From positions 29,179,970-29,243,969 of the forward strand of contig OX465589.1 of NCBI GenBank assembly GCA_950022655.1: DNA of 64,000 bases. Reading direction: 5' to 3'. The notes below the pieces were generated by a model that was not told where the DNA came from, did no database searches, and saw only the letters and a list, made by a program, of their open reading frames with translations. This document shows, piece after piece, positions 41,553-54,256 of this stretch. Made by a program: the position numbers and the translations under genes. Positions within the stretch are counted from its first letter, which is position 1. Each line of letters begins with the position of its first letter. The stretch is from Alentia gelatinosa. Its lineage: Eukaryota; Annelida; Polychaeta; Phyllodocida; Polynoidae.

Positions 41553-43115
41553 CTAGGGGGGTTCCGCATAATTCGGAGGGCTAAATTTCCTCAGACTATA
41601 ACGACCACGGCTACCGGGTGACCGTGCTGAGGTAAACCTTTTGGCTGGCAGAGCGACAGTGCCAGGCTTAACACCAGGGGCAGCCTCCGTAACCCCCTGT
41701 ACCACCATGGATGGGGCTGGGCCAGAGGCGGGTAGAATGCTTGTACCCCCACCACTGTCCATATTTTTAGTACACTCCCCATTAGTCGGCAATTCATACG
41801 AGCCATGCCGGTCAATCATACCCGTTTTCTGCTCAGCACCCCTGAATGGGCGTGAACCGCGACGGGAGTGTTTCTTCACAGTTGACCGACGACGATCAAC
41901 CGTTGAGACCAGAGCCTCAGACGAGTTCACCAGCTTGTGGTTCGCGGACACCGTCAAGCCCGACGGAGCCCTGGGGCCCCTGGGAGATACACCCGAAGAC
42001 AGTGCGGAATCTAGACCAACGGGCGGGGGGAGGGCATAAGAGGGGAAACCTGGCTCAGGCACGACGGATCGACCCTTACCAGGGATAGATACGTTAGCAT
42101 CTACGATAGACCGCTCGGTCCCAGAGCACGCCTGGGCTAAGGGATACGACGGCGAAGCTCTAGCCTCTAAAGTCGTGTCCGGCGGACCAGACGAGGCCGG
42201 AGCTTCTCCAACCAAATCACAATTACTGTCATTAGAAAAAATCCCCTCCTTAGTCGCGTCATCATACAGACGACTCAGGCGATCATTAGCTAGGGCAGGC
42301 GACCAAGGACCGTACACTCTTTTTACCTTGTTGATGTTCACATAATGTGGTACCACTTTCCCAGTATCAACTGAAGGTAATTGAACTAGATTCCTTCCAC
42401 GAACATTCTCAACACGATATGGACCCCTATAACGCAGGGCCAGTTTAGCAATAGCACCAGGCTGCGGCGACGAAATCAACAAATACACCAGATCACCTAC
42501 AATGAATTCAGCGGGGCGACATTTCTGGTCACATCTAGCCCTAATCTTAGCTTTGTAATCCTCTAAAACATCATTAGTCATGTGGGTAAATAGTCCGATA
42601 TTGTCTTTGATTCTCATGAAAAATTCATGATCATTAAGAGAATCAGGGAATCCAGTCATGGTAGGTAAATTCATTGACAACGGACCCCTACCAAACAGCA
42701 GCGAATATGGGGCAAACCCAGTTCTACCAGAGATAGTTGACCGGATTGTCCATAAAGCATACGGAACGACTTCAGGCCATCTATCATAAGAACCTTCCAT
42801 ATAGCATGCCATTATTTCTTCTAAAGCTTTCTGACCACGTTCAGCTCTGGCATTCCCAGTAGGTTGGCCACCTGAAGTGAACGTTTGTTTGCAAGCCAGA
42901 CGTTTAGTTACCTTGTTAAATAGAGTAGACAGGTAGTTCAGGCCTCTATCGGAATGCAGACGTTCTACACATCCATACCTGCATACGATACCTTTCACAA
43001 AGTATTCAGCAGTAGTATCAGCGGTACTATCTATTGTACAAAAAGCTTCGGGCCAACCCGTCAAAAGATCAATAAAAGTGAGTATGTATTTAGAACCATC
43101 AAAAACAGTTTTCAT
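41553..43115 (-). pseudogene. Integrase core, GPY/F module and tail, element A2
   Basis: 520-residue frame, the most complete integrase of family A. The core has ILTFIDLLTGWPEAF, the second catalytic Asp at residue 56 (LHSDRG) and the catalytic Glu at residue 92 (ARAERGQ). The GPY/F module is RYRGPYRVENV. The long disordered C-terminal tail has a basic KKHSRRGSRPFRG patch. The first DDE Asp lies just upstream in VATDFIGP, cut from the H2C2 domain by a TGA at 43140-43142. Confidence 0.92.
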
Positions 43116-43139
43116 AATACCTATAAAATCCGTAGCAAC

Positions 43140-44558
43140 TCACTGAAACGGGTAGCTAGGACGCTCCCATGACTGAGCTGGAGCCTGAAAATGTGGTACT
43201 TTCTTTCTTACTGCACAAACTTCACAACTTCGAACATACTGGCAAATATCTTTATGCATGTTTCGCCAGTAGAAATCCATAGTAACTCTTTCAGTCACAC
43301 TCTGAATTCCGAGATGACCACCGGAAATAATATTGTCATGTGTCAGCTTCAGGACCTCGCTAACTAGACTCAGAGGCACCACAATTCGTGGGCGTCCAAA
43401 CTTCTTCCTAGATTTCTTTCTTCTTTCAGGGCCGTCAAATTTACACAAAATACCAGAGGGCATAATCGAAAACAAATGCGCATGTCCAGCAACAATTTTA
43501 GCCAACTTCAGATCCGAAGGCAGTACAGCCGAATCAAGATACTCCATAAGAGTAGAACATTCAGGATCGTTCTTCTGAGCTTCTATAATCCCCAAAATAG
43601 TCAAACCAGATTCAGTGATTCGCAGGCCAAACAACTCAGAACCAACAGGGGTTTCACACTCACTAAGGGAGGTCTCATGTCCATGTACTCTGGACAGAAA
43701 ATCAGGTAGATGGTGATTTTTACCTGGAGTATATTCCACAGTAAAATCCAGATCAGACAGGGCCAAAGCCCACCCACGAAGGCGTGCACTAGGGGCTTTA
43801 TGAGCAGATTCTAGTAATGCAACTAAAGGTCTATGGTCTGTGACAAACGTAAGTTTAGCACCATGCAACATATCTTCATAATGTTTAGTTACTTTTATGA
43901 TAGCAAGAGCTTCCTTCTCAGTTACCATATTTAAAGTTTCAGCAGGGTTCAAAGCATGACCATAGTAAGCAACAGGATGTAGTACATCATCAATCATATG
44001 ACAGATAGCAGCGCCACATGCATAATCAGAAGCATCACTAACAATGTAGAAATGGCCACCAATTTGGGGGTGAACCAGCAATGGCAGTGAGATTAACTTG
44101 CCTTTTATCTCAAGGAAGGCTGATTCGCATTCCTCATTCCACTTAAACGGGGCACCCTTCTTTAAGAGCGCATTCAGAGGAATGGCTAATTTCGAAAAAT
44201 TTGGAATAAATGCACGATAATAATTGCAAAGACCTAAGAAGGAACGGACTGTTTTGACATTGTGAGGTCTCTTAAAACACTCTACTCTCTCTATGATCAC
44301 AGGTTCCGTCTTCAAACCTTCAGGAGTTATCAAATGACCAAGATAATTAATTTCATCACGACACCATTCGCATTTCGACGGTTTAATTTTGAGACCAGCA
44401 GCAGTTAGTGCCTTCAAAACAAGTTCAACATTAGCTAAATGATCTTCGAAATCCTTGTCATAAATAATTACGTCATCGAGGTAAGCTAGACATACTCTCG
44501 GTATCAAGCCACGCAAGGCTATAGACATGATTTTAGAGAAATGCCATGGAGCATTCAC
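43140..44558 (-). pseudogene. RT palm, RNase H and integrase zinc domain, element A2
   Basis: 472-residue frame, unbroken where A1 has a 1-nt deletion. YLDD at residues 26-29. RNase H catalytic Asp175 (VSDAS), Glu214 (TEKEAL) and Asp241 (VTDHRP), then LPDFLSRVH. Integrase H2C2 is near 405-455 (SGGHLGIQS ... CEVCAVRKK). The frame is open upstream of the displayed GTG to the TAA near 44671. It ends at the TGA shared with A1. Confidence 0.94.
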
Positions 44559-44678
44559 TAAGCCAAAAGCAACACGTTTGTATCTGAAAACACCATCAGG
44601 AGCTTCAAAAGTTGTCTTATCACGAGAATTTTCGTCGATTTCACACTGATGGTAGCCAGAAAGTAGATCTTAAGCAGT

Positions 44679-45875
44679 CTAAATGGTAGGGCGTTTGTAA
44701 GCCATATACAGAAACAGAGACCTGGCCGTAGGCATTGGAAATTTGTCCTTGTAAGTGATGGAATTCAGCCACCGATAATCAGTGCACAAACGATTCTTTC
44801 CATCTTTCTTTTTAACAACCACTAGTGGGCTGCGCCATGGGGCTTCACTCGGCTCAATCACACCTAAACGTAGTAATTCTCGAACCTGAGCATTAATAAT
44901 CTCCATTTGTTGTGGGGCATACCTGTACGGTCTACTACGGGCTATACCCTGTGAATCATCAGTCCTGATGGACATAGGATTTATGGGACAGTGACCCAGC
45001 TCAGAGATATCAAAGGCCAAACTAGCTCTGTTGCGAATCAACATATTCTTAAACCTTTCAAGTTGTTCAGGATCTAAACACGATTTCGAAAAGTCAATAG
45101 AATCAATATCAGCTTTGGCTGAATCAAATTTTGCTTGATCCCTGTCACTTAATTTATCCAAATTAAACAGAGAACATGGGTCATCAGAAACATAAAACTC
45201 AAATTCGTCAGGCATCCTTGGTTGAGCGCATACGGTCGTTTCATCATCAACAAAAGCCAAAACAGTATGTTTGTCAATAGAAATGGGTTCATTGCATGGG
45301 TTCATCAGTTTAATCCACCATACTTTACCTACGGTGTTCACGGCAGCTTCTACACACACGGGCGAGATTTCTGCAGGTTTGCAGCACACCGGGCTGTCAT
45401 CGCAGGATTCCACTGGGAACCAGGAATTTACAGCACACAACGTCTCTGCCATAGGCTGCATGTGAATAGTCTGTGTAGGAGAGATGGGGTTACCTCCAAA
45501 CAGTTTAACAGTACCCTGACTAACAGAAATACTGCTTTTCATAGAAGCCAGCAATGTTCTACCCATAATAATACCAGGTGATAGTTTATCCAAAACATAG
45601 AAATCAAAGGCCAAAAACACTTTCTGGATATTAAAGGCCAGTCGAACCTTAAATAAGATATTGATATTAGAGCAGTCTGGCAAAATTACTGGTGAGTCAC
45701 ATGAAGTATCATGATGTACGATACAAATATCAGGTATGTCTTTAAACTTCTCCAGAGAGATAAAACAATCACTAGCACCAGTATCAACCAGAGCATTTAT
45801 CTTGACATTTTTAAACTCAAAAGGCACATATATCGGATCAGACCTTACTTTCGAATCTTTACTGGGCCCACTCAC
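44679..45875 (-). pseudogene. Protease and RT fingers, element A2
   Basis: 398-residue frame: protease DTGA at residues 31-34, IIMGRTLLASM flap-side motif, a 180-residue connector, then RT fingers (VVVKKKDGKNRLCTDYRWLN). It stops at TAG, with TAA four codons later, in the same frame as the downstream RT. Reading both stops as sense would restore the usual TALDLLSGY-like motif, so they are lesions within RT. Confidence 0.93.
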
Positions 45876-45919
45876 GGGAAATAATTTCGGCTCTGCTGAG
45901 CAAGCGGACCCCTTTAAGC

Positions 45920-45926
45920 GTTTCCC
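45920..45926 (-). promoter_or_regulatory. -1 frameshift slippery heptamer GGGAAAC (gag/pol, A2)
   Basis: Same arrangement as at 4612-4618 (G-GGA-AAC-GCT-TAA in gag frame), unchanged in this copy although gag is broken upstream of it. Confidence 0.7.
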
Positions 45927-46047
45927 TGACGACTATTACCATTGTCAAAGGACAATCTGCATGCAGGGTAGTATTTGTTACGTGACTCGTCAATTCTAAC
46001 ATGATTAAACTCATCAACACGTTGACGTATCCACCTACAGTCCTCTG

Positions 46048-47745
46048 TCACGTGACCCAATGCTTGTGCAACAAGCAGTACTTACTCTTGTCTACCTCCC
46101 GGTACCCATCCGGAGACTGGTACCGGCGGTTACCTGGCGACGGACTGCGGGACTGCCCACCTGCGCGTCTGGAAGGAGAGTCGAAGGGACGGCTTCCATT
46201 TGCTGGGGCCGAGTAGGAACGTCCACCAGATGAAGGGGGCGGTGTCCACGGACGTTGTTCTGACCGATAGCCACCTGACCATCGATCAGCGGATGGTGAT
46301 CGGTATCGCTGATCAGCATGACGATCACGGTCGTCACCAGAACGGTAGGAGTCACTGGAGGGACGGTCCTGGTGGTAGGGGCGGCTCATCGGAGACACCT
46401 CACGGGGTCTTGACATCAGGGGTCTTGTAGACAGCATAGACAGCACCACATCCACCTTGTCACACAGCTTAGCGACTAGGGGATCCGGGGCAGGAGAGAC
46501 AGGTGAGACTGAACGAGACCTGTTTGTAGACACTGAGTGGAGGCTTCGTGCCACCGACGACGGTGCTGCAGACGGAGCCACTGAAGAGATAGAACTCAGC
46601 CTGGCAGCAGCATTCACAGCTTCTTGGAAGTTACCTGGATTGATCACAGCCAGATTGTGCGCGAGTACGGCGTCAATACCTGCTATAAAGACTGCAAGTA
46701 GTGCACCATCATCAACACCTGTACGTGCCTGCTCTTGCCGCAACTTGCCAGCAAAATCAAGCACTGACTGTCCTGGAACTTGTTTCAGGGCAAAGAACTC
46801 CTTATGTCTCTGCCACAAAGGACGAATGTCACCAAACAATTCCAATAATGCTGCTTTTAGATGATCGTATGTGTCTTTTCTGTTGTCTGGGAGAGCACGG
46901 ACCCAGTCAGCAGCAGCTCCCCTCAGGCCATGTATTGTCATAGCCACCTTCTGTGCATCTGGCCAATTACAGATATTGCTAACACTGTGCATGTCATGTA
47001 AGAAGGTGTCAACACGCTCACTGCTGAGACCTGAGAACTGAGGTACCTTAATATGAGGTATATGAGGTCTTGGTGCCTGGCCATCCTGAACAGCAGGGCC
47101 CTGGGCGCCTTGATTACCGTGACCCTGCTGAGCATTCATGATGGCTAATTGTTGATTTAAGGCAGAATCATCAGGTTGAATGTTACCACCACTAGCCAGC
47201 AGTCCAGTCCGGGGGACTGTCCCACTAGGCAAGTCTGTCTCTAAAACGTCCCGAAGATTTTCTGTATCGGAAACAGAGCCAGAAGCAGACTCAGTGTCCC
47301 CAATAAAATCCTTAATACTATTCAACAATGCCCTATTACTGTCACGTGTAGGATCATCATAATCTGAAGAATCCCCAAACAGTTGCCTTGCCTGAAAAGA
47401 TGATTCTTGTCTCTGAACAGTACCGAAACTTGACTGGGGTGTTGAAAATTGACTTGCGGCAGGGTTAGGTGCTACACCGGTAAGTGCATGTATGTCGGGC
47501 ACCAAAGCCGTAGGCCCACCTGTAGGGGTTTGACCGGGTTTGAAAGTCCCTACAGACCGGATATCAGTTATGTAGCCACTTAGAAGGACAGAATCGTGGC
47601 TTGTCGATTCCAACAACGTCTTAGTAGGTGTCGGGCCGTCCAAGCGGTCATTGGAAACGTTTGTCCCTGGTGCCACACCCGAAGGTGCGCGCGCATTGGA
47701 TACGGCACCAGTAACAGAAGAAAAGTCAGAACTGTCTATAGACAC
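46048..47745 (-). pseudogene. Gag, element A2
   Basis: 565-residue frame covering the N-terminal Ser/Thr-rich region and capsid helices without the nonsense codon of A1. It runs off frame at the zinc knuckle: after KYCLLHKH a small deletion near 46056 (GTGACCCAATGC, where A1 has GTGACCGCACTGC) ends the frame. Thus A1 and A2 carry different private gag lesions. Confidence 0.9.
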
Positions 47746-47746
47746 T

Positions 47747-47986
47747 TTAGAAGTCTGAATAGGAATTAGGACTCATAGATAATGTAGAATCTGTAGGACA
47801 GACTAAACGTTCTGAGGGAGAACTCCCCTCACAGGTAGCTGGAGAACTGTGGCCACCAGCTGCACCAGCACCCAGAGAAGACTGATCTTGAGTATTAATC
47901 ACAGTCGGAGCACTCCTTAAGGTACGATCTGAGGAAGGTACACAAACACTTTTAGTCTTATGAGGCACTGGAAAACGACCAGTCAT
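47747..47986 (-). pseudogene. Gag N-terminus, element A2
   Basis: First 79 codons of Gag (ATG at 47986) cut from the rest by a 10-nt deletion near 47754, where A1 reads GAAGATCGTGAAGTGTCTG and A2 GAAGTCTG. Confidence 0.87.
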
Positions 47987-48136
47987 TGCCAGGAATCATA
48001 GTGGAATCGGTAGATAGTGAGTCACTTGTGAGTTATACTAATCAGAACCCTAATACCATGTGAAACCATACAACAATCAAAGACACTCAAACCATGTAGA
48101 CACGTGTAATTACCTTATAAATGGGTTCTCCACCAG
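47987..48136 (-). other. A2 leader and putative primer-binding site
   Basis: Same TGGTGGAGAACCC segment one base inside the LTR as in A1, supporting a real primer site shared by the family. Confidence 0.5.
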
Positions 48137-49956
48137 TGTTCTGGTGGTCTACGGGTTAATTAGTGATGTTAATTACTGTATTACATAAGAGGAGGAGAAT
48201 TAGTAACAAGTCTGTACGTACACGCTTAGAAGTCCTACGTGAGTGCATAGTGACGTCTAGCGTGAGGCTTTCCTAGCTTAGTTGCCTTTAATCAAACCCT
48301 TGTGCCATCTAGTGGCCAAGTTGGGAAACTACTGAAACATCTAACGTGCTGATTACGGCAGGTTGTGCCAATGAAACGAATTACGGATTTTCTTAGTTAA
48401 GTTATAAGGAGGGTGTCGACACCTAGCGGTGAACGTAGGTAAACTGGGCGTAGATTCGCCTCCTACGACTCGAAGGAATAGCTCAACACATGTCCGTAAC
48501 TCATTGACTAATTAGTTACGTCCATCCCTAATTCATAAACCATACAAAGGCATAAATAAGAATCACATATAATTGGTTCATTATAAGCAAGTCAGTTCAT
48601 GAGCAACATGATGTTGATAGACAATGTAAGAGTCAGACACCTAAGTCCCAACACAGTTAGACTTAACAAGGTGTCCGAAACGAACCACGTAATCAAGAGT
48701 GATTACAATAATTCAAAGTTTGAGTTCTTCTTAGGCACTGTCCCAAAGTCTTGTCACAGAGTGGAGACACTCGTACTCAGAGTTTGACAAAAGAGAATGA
48801 ACTGTAATAACAGTAACTCAAAATAATGCAAGGTGTTTGCAGCATTAACTCACCAGTCTAAGTGAATGTCCTAAGTGAACTCACGAGATTCCTAAAGTCA
48901 CTAATAAACTTTGATCCTTCCGAATGGAGAGTTGGAGGGAAGTAGAAGTGAAGTATATAAGTGAAGACGTTCGAATGTGAACGTTAATAGATCGAAAGAT
49001 TCCTATGTATGTCCTTTACAGAAGTTGTGTCCTTGGAGAGTCCCAATCCAAGTCACTTTCTACTATCTGAGTCCGCTAGGCAAAACGCCTTAGCTGAGCC
49101 TATCAGATATAATATTACTGCAGAATCCGCGCACTTCTTCCGGTATCCGGAGCCAAGCAGAACGCGTCCGATTCGCAGGAGGTGGTGGTAGAGACTGACG
49201 ATACGGTAAGCTCCGGAGCAGATCGAAAATGAGCATATTCTAAAGGATCATGGGAAATTTGGAATAGATCTCGTTTTGAGTTCATGCGGGTCCGAGACAC
49301 GCGTGGCTATGTTAATGCCGCGGGAATTCGGGAATACCCTGAGAGGGGACTTCCCCAGGGAACTCCAGAGGCGACCCTCAGTCGTCACAGTGACGTCAGA
49401 GGGTCTATTCCCAGAAGCGCAGTGTTTCCCAGAGGCTAGCTAGTAGTATAAGGAACATCGCTTCTGTCATGGCTATCTACTCTGAAGTATAACCAGCCTA
49501 TAACGTGGCTTAGCAGATAACCATGATTAACACCTTAACATGTAGTGTCAAATACTAACACCAAATACCGATGTATGTTGTTTAACACCAATACTCAATG
49601 CCAATACTAACACCCAAAAGCAGCACTCAACAGTGAGTGCATAATGATAACACTAACACTCAACACCGAGTGCGTAATGGTAATACTTCCAGTGTCAACA
49701 CTCAACACCGAGTGCGTGATGGTATTACCTCTAATATTAACACTCATTAAATAATAATACCTAACGAAAACACTTGATACCATACAAAACAGTTGTCAGT
49801 ATAGTTTCCTTCCTCTTGGTACTTATACATGATATGTTACATTTCTATACTTATACATATTAGATTCTATTTTTAATACCTAATAAAACGACATTTTAAT
49901 ATACTTTCATTTTCATAATTATACATTTTTTTGTGCTTAGCTTTGGTTACAGCACA
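48137..49956 (-). repeat. 5' LTR of element A2 (1820 bp)
   Basis: TGTTCTGG...CAGCACA ends, nearly identical to 6841-8659. It lacks the 399-bp block of the 3' LTR and is followed by the GACC duplication. Confidence 0.92.
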
Positions 49957-50285
49957 GACCCTTGGGCCCTCACTTGGAAGGCGGGTTCTTGAAACCTTCC
50001 TGGTGGTTAGGCGAGTCTTTCAGATTAGTTTATCCAGCGTTACCTGGCACCTACGTGCTGGTGTACTGTACTTGTGGGAAAGATCTTCCAGATCTTTCCG
50101 GGAAGTAGTAAATAATAAACATCTCTGTTTATTAAAAGACGTTGTTGTGTTATGTGTGACTAGGTCTGTGCAAACTAACCGAAAACCAAACCAACCTACG
50201 TAGAACGCGTAGGGTGGGATCCTGCCTGGAACTAGCGTTCCGGATTGGGGTCATCCAACCTGCTAGACAGGCGGCGACCACAACA
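49957..50285 (+). repeat. Second half of LTR-B after A2, starting with GACC
   Basis: Continuation of the LTR split at 24991. After four duplicated bases it runs to CCACAACA at 50285. It contains CTGTTTATTAAAAGACG and a GT-rich stretch. Confidence 0.82.
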
Positions 50286-50655
50286 CTTCATATATTTCCA
50301 TATTTGCATCTATTAAACACTCAAGTTCAGTACTGAAAAAAAGGGGCGAGTTTGTTGCAGGTAGAGTTCCAGTCATGGGTCGAGTTTTTGCGGGTTGAGT
50401 TTTTAACAGGTTGAGTTCTTTGCGGGTCAAGTTTTCCAGTATTCATGAGGGTTACTGGAGAACTTGACCCGAAACGAACTCAAACCGTAATTGACAGAAG
50501 AACTCGACCAGTTTTGGCAAACTTGACCTGCAATTCGACCAGTAAATTTCAAAAGAGAACTCTACCCGTTTTTGGAAAACTCAACCCATGATTTAGAGCC
50601 AGTCTTAAATAAAGAAAGAGTTGAAAGACCAGTTCGGAGGGAAATGACTCTAATT
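50286..50655. repeat. Satellite with opposed GGGTCGAGTTT units
   Basis: Units of the GGGTCGAGTTT type run on the plus strand to about 50450, then the complementary AACTCGACC units follow to about 50600. The block is a degenerate inverted repeat missing from the 9-kb copy. No gene. Confidence 0.75.
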
Positions 50656-50967
50656 GGTTAAGGGTTAGGGTTAGAGTTAGGGATAGGGTTAGGGTTAGGG
50701 TTAGGGTTAAGGTAAGTTTTAGGGTTAGGGTTAGGGATATGGTTAGGGTTAGGGTTAGGGTTAGGGTTAGGGTTAGGGATATGGATATGGATAGGTTAGG
50801 GTTAGTGTTAGGATAGGGTTAGGGATAGGGTTAGGGATAGGGTTAGGGATAGGGTTAGGGATAGGGTTAGGGATAGAGTTAGGGATAGGGATTGGGTTAG
50901 GGTTAGGGCTAGGGTTAGGGTTAGGGTTAGGGTTAGAGTTAGGGTTAGGGTTAGGGTTGGGGTTGAA
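50656..50967. repeat. TTAGGG/ATAGGG array
   Basis: Telomere-like runs matching 9431-9688 but longer at the left, ending at the GTTGAACTTAAAG spacer. Confidence 0.9.
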
Positions 50968-51469
50968 CTTAAAGTGCCATACTAACAGTATCCTGCAATA
51001 CAGGTACAGGTACCGGTACAATAATACTAAGTTCTCTGATGCGTTGTAGTTTTGAAATGCATTGTTTACTAAGCTGTACATCTAGATTTTGAGAATGATA
51101 AGAATCAATGAAAGCAATACACACACCACAGGTGTCATTTCCCAACAACTATAACTAAATATACAAGCACAGTCTATCTGAGTCGAGGGCAGACACTGCA
51201 GAATGGATACTCAAAACTCGCTCACATTTTCAGCAAAATTTGAAGCTAAGGTAATATAAATAGTAATAATACTTCCAAAATATTCTACTTCATGTATATC
51301 CATATTTGCATCTATTAAATAAACAAGTTCAGTACTAGAAAAAAACGGGTCGAATTTGTTGTGGGTCGAGTTCCATTTACGGGTCGAGTTTGTTGTGGGT
51401 CAAGTTTTTTATTGATCGATTTCGTTGCAGGTCGAGTTTTCCAGTATTCATGAGTGACTCTTATTGGTT
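50968..51469. repeat. Satellite between telomere-like arrays
   Basis: Carries the CTGTACATCTAGATTTTGAG and GCAGACACTGCAGAATGG motifs and one GGGTCGAGTTT block. It corresponds to 9690-10190. Confidence 0.85.
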
Positions 51470-51810
51470 AAGGGTTAGGGTTAGGGTTAGGGTTAGGATA
51501 GGGTAAGGGTTAGGGTAAGGGTTAAGTACAGGGATAGGGATAGGGATAGGGTTAGGGAGAGGGTTAGTGATAGGGATAGGGATAGGGTTAGGGTTAGGGT
51601 TAGGGTTGGTGTTGAACTTAAAACGCCCTTCTAACAGTATCCTGTAATACAGGGTTAGGGTTAGGGATAGGGTTAGGGTTAGGGTTAGGGATAGGGATAG
51701 GGTCAGGGCTAGGGTTAGGATAGGGTTGGGGATAGGGCTAGGGATAGGGTTAGGGATAGAGTTAGGGATGGGGATAGGGTTAGGGTTAGGGCTAGGGTTA
51801 GGGTTAGAGG
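51470..51810. repeat. TTAGGG/ATAGGG arrays with spacer (empty Penelope site)
   Basis: Two runs around the GTTGAACTTAAAACGCCC spacer. Near 51745-51775 the array reads continuously through TAGGGTTAGGGATAGAG into TTAGGGATGGGGATAGGG. It is the pre-insertion state of the Penelope site at 10492/13516. Confidence 0.9.
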
Positions 51811-52453
51811 GGGTGTCCACCAAACTCCCTACGCGAACCGACGTGCCCCGATATTGCCCTCCCGATACAAAATCCATATCGTAGCAAAATCGTAGAGCTT
51901 ATCGGGGCAGTTGGTAAGTTTACTACAATAACGCTACCAACGCGGCTCAATGCGCACCGACGCGAACCGACGCGAACTGATGCAAAACCCGTATCACAGT
52001 GTATAGATGACACTTTAAACGGGAAATCATATGAAATAATAGATAGAAAATTATGAAATTTTCAGAATCTGTGAAATCTATAATGCTTAAGCTGCTCTGC
52101 AAAAATTGTGAAATTTGATAGTAGATAAGGGTCTCAAAACGATCATTTTATACTTTAACTGAGGTATCATATAATATTGTTTTGTATCTACAGATAAAAT
52201 ATCAATCTTAAATATGCATTATTTCTGGAATTATAAAGGAAATATGGTTGATTACACTGGTTGCATCATGAGCTATATCAGGGTGTATCGGGACCATGGC
52301 ACCTTTTTCATGCACCCTCCCAATACGTAACGACGCGCACCGACGCGCACCTACGCGAACCAATACGCTACGATATGCCTTCCGACGTGCTACGATATGG
52401 TAATTTTTAATCAGCTCGAGTCGGCTCACGTCGGCGTTGGTGGGTGCGGGGTG
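51811..52453. repeat. Subtelomere-like block, second copy
   Basis: Counterpart of 13593-14223 with only scattered substitutions. Confidence 0.88.
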
Positions 52454-52927
52454 TTAGGGTTAGAGTTAGGGCTAGGGTAAGGGTTTGGGTTGAACTTAAA
52501 CCCCATTCTAACAGTATCCTGCAATTCAGGTACAGGTACCGGTACAAAAATATTAAGTTCTCTGATGCATTGTAGTTTTGAAATGAATTGTTTACTAAGC
52601 TGTACATCTAGATTTTGAGAATAGTTAAAATTAATAAAGCAGTACTTCATGATAAATACAGATAAAGTAAATACACCTGATGAAACGAATTTAATCGCGA
52701 AACGTTGTATCAAACTTTGAACTGTACCACCAAGTTTCAATAAAACTACAAAGATAAAAAGTTCGGGAGTTGTTGGTTTGTGATAGCTTTCATATACAAA
52801 TTAAAATTAATGTTAGCGATACACACACCACACGTGTCATTTCCTAGCAACTTTAACTAAATATCCAAGCACAGTCTATCTGAGTTGAGGGCAGACACTG
52901 CAGAATGGACACTCAAAACTCGCTCAC
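52454..52927. repeat. Short TTAGGG run and satellite up to the B2 junction
   Basis: Matches 14224-14701, ending in the same CTCACA followed by GTAAAATTGGG of element B2. Confidence 0.82.
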
Positions 52928-54256
52928 AGTAAAATTGGGTCTCAGACAGATAGTCCTGGAACGTCTAGTACTCCCCGGAATAGGTCGGAGGATACCTTTC
53001 AGGCACCTTCTGATGAGGTTCCCAAAGGCTTCCTTGGACCAGAACTCTTAGCCGAGTTTGATCGGAAAAGGGAGGCCCGAGATATGTGCCGGGAACTAGA
53101 AGCTCGAAATCGAGAGATCGCCGAGGAGGTAGCCGAACGGCACCATAACTTGGAAGAACTTTCGGTTCGCGAGATAGAGACTCTAGAAAGAATCGAGCAA
53201 TTGGACCAACATGTACACCACATGAAGGACCAGGCTCGACTAGCAGAGACAGAATCATCCCGAAGGATGCCTATGTCACAAGCTGGCTGGAGTAATGTAA
53301 GAGATCATCTATAATCCCCTCCAGGGAAGGTGGAAGATCTTGAAAAGACCCCTAACAGATTTATATCTGGAACAAAGGGTGTGAAGACTCCTTTGGTTAG
53401 CTTCCGGCTACCTTCCGAGTCAAGAATGGGTTCTCCGAGTTCTGCTATAGTAAAGCTATAGCCGAACTAGGGTTCAACTCTTTCAACCAAATAAGGGAGC
53501 AAGACCGGATCTTCAACTTGTCAATGGCAAGAGCCGACAAGGTTCCGATTATGCGTCCAGAGAACGCAGCCAGAAGGAACCCTGTCATTCCAAAACCTTA
53601 TGGAAAAGGAATGGAGTGGGAACACTGGTTTGCAGGATTTTGTGAGGATATACAATGTAATGGCTGGAATAAAGTCGATGCATTGCCATACCTCAAGAGA
53701 GCGCTACAAGATGGACCCGGAGAAGCTGCAGGTGCGAATAGTGGACGCCTATGAACAGCGGTGTATACTATTCGGAAAGTATGCTAATCCAGGAAAAACT
53801 TCCCGGGTTAACGTAGTGGGTTCTACTTGGTCACAAGTAGAAGAAGAAGATACCTACGAGTGTCAGGAAGCAGAAATAGAGGATATACTCTCTAATGTCC
53901 GCTCGATGGTACTTGGAAGGGGAGGTTTCAATAGACGGGGACGTGGGAGAGGTCGAACCCCTAGCTTTGGAAGGAACAGTGATGTACCTTTTGTGTCAGA
54001 GGCAAAACCTAAAACCACTGAACCAGAAGGAAATCCTTCTGAGGTAATGAAGTTGTTGGCCAAAATCAATGAAAGACTGAATCAGGTGGAGAAAAACCAG
54101 CTGGATGTTCGACATTGTTGGTGGTGCAACAAAATGGGACATATCTCTCCAGATTGTCCAGAATCCCGGAACGTTACTACAGTGGAAACACCTCGTAGTC
54201 TGCCTGCGTTGACGGTTGCCTCTAGAAGTGAACTGGAAAACAAAGAAGGACTGTAG
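52928..54256 (+). pseudogene. Gag, element B2
   Basis: Coiled-coil part open through 53314 (MCRELEARNREIAEEVAERH), stopped by TAA where B1 has a Tyr codon. The capsid-like segment follows and, in another frame (53600-54256), the RGG box and the CWWCNKMGHISPDC knuckle. Confidence 0.88.

Larger units (their letters stand above)
24992..49956 (-). mobile_element. Element A2: env-bearing Ty3/gypsy provirus of 25 kb with nested insertions
   Basis: Same-family LTRs bound the interval (24992-27210 and 48137-49956), with GACC on both outer sides and the two halves of LTR-B beyond. In element order: LTR, leader, gag, -1 site, pol, DIRS/Ngaro-like insertion, Cys-rich ORF, F-type env, MITE, purine tract, LTR. 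Without the recognisable insertions it would still be about 19 kb, very long for this class, so more undetected insertions are possible between 31.2 and 36 kb. Pol holds shared stop codons and is dead. Confidence 0.75.

Noticed and set aside
44668..44690. Programmed readthrough of the RT stop codons in family A
   Set aside because: Two different stops (TAG, TAA) four codons apart inside a conserved RT motif, plus a third in integrase, point to decay before duplication, not recoding.
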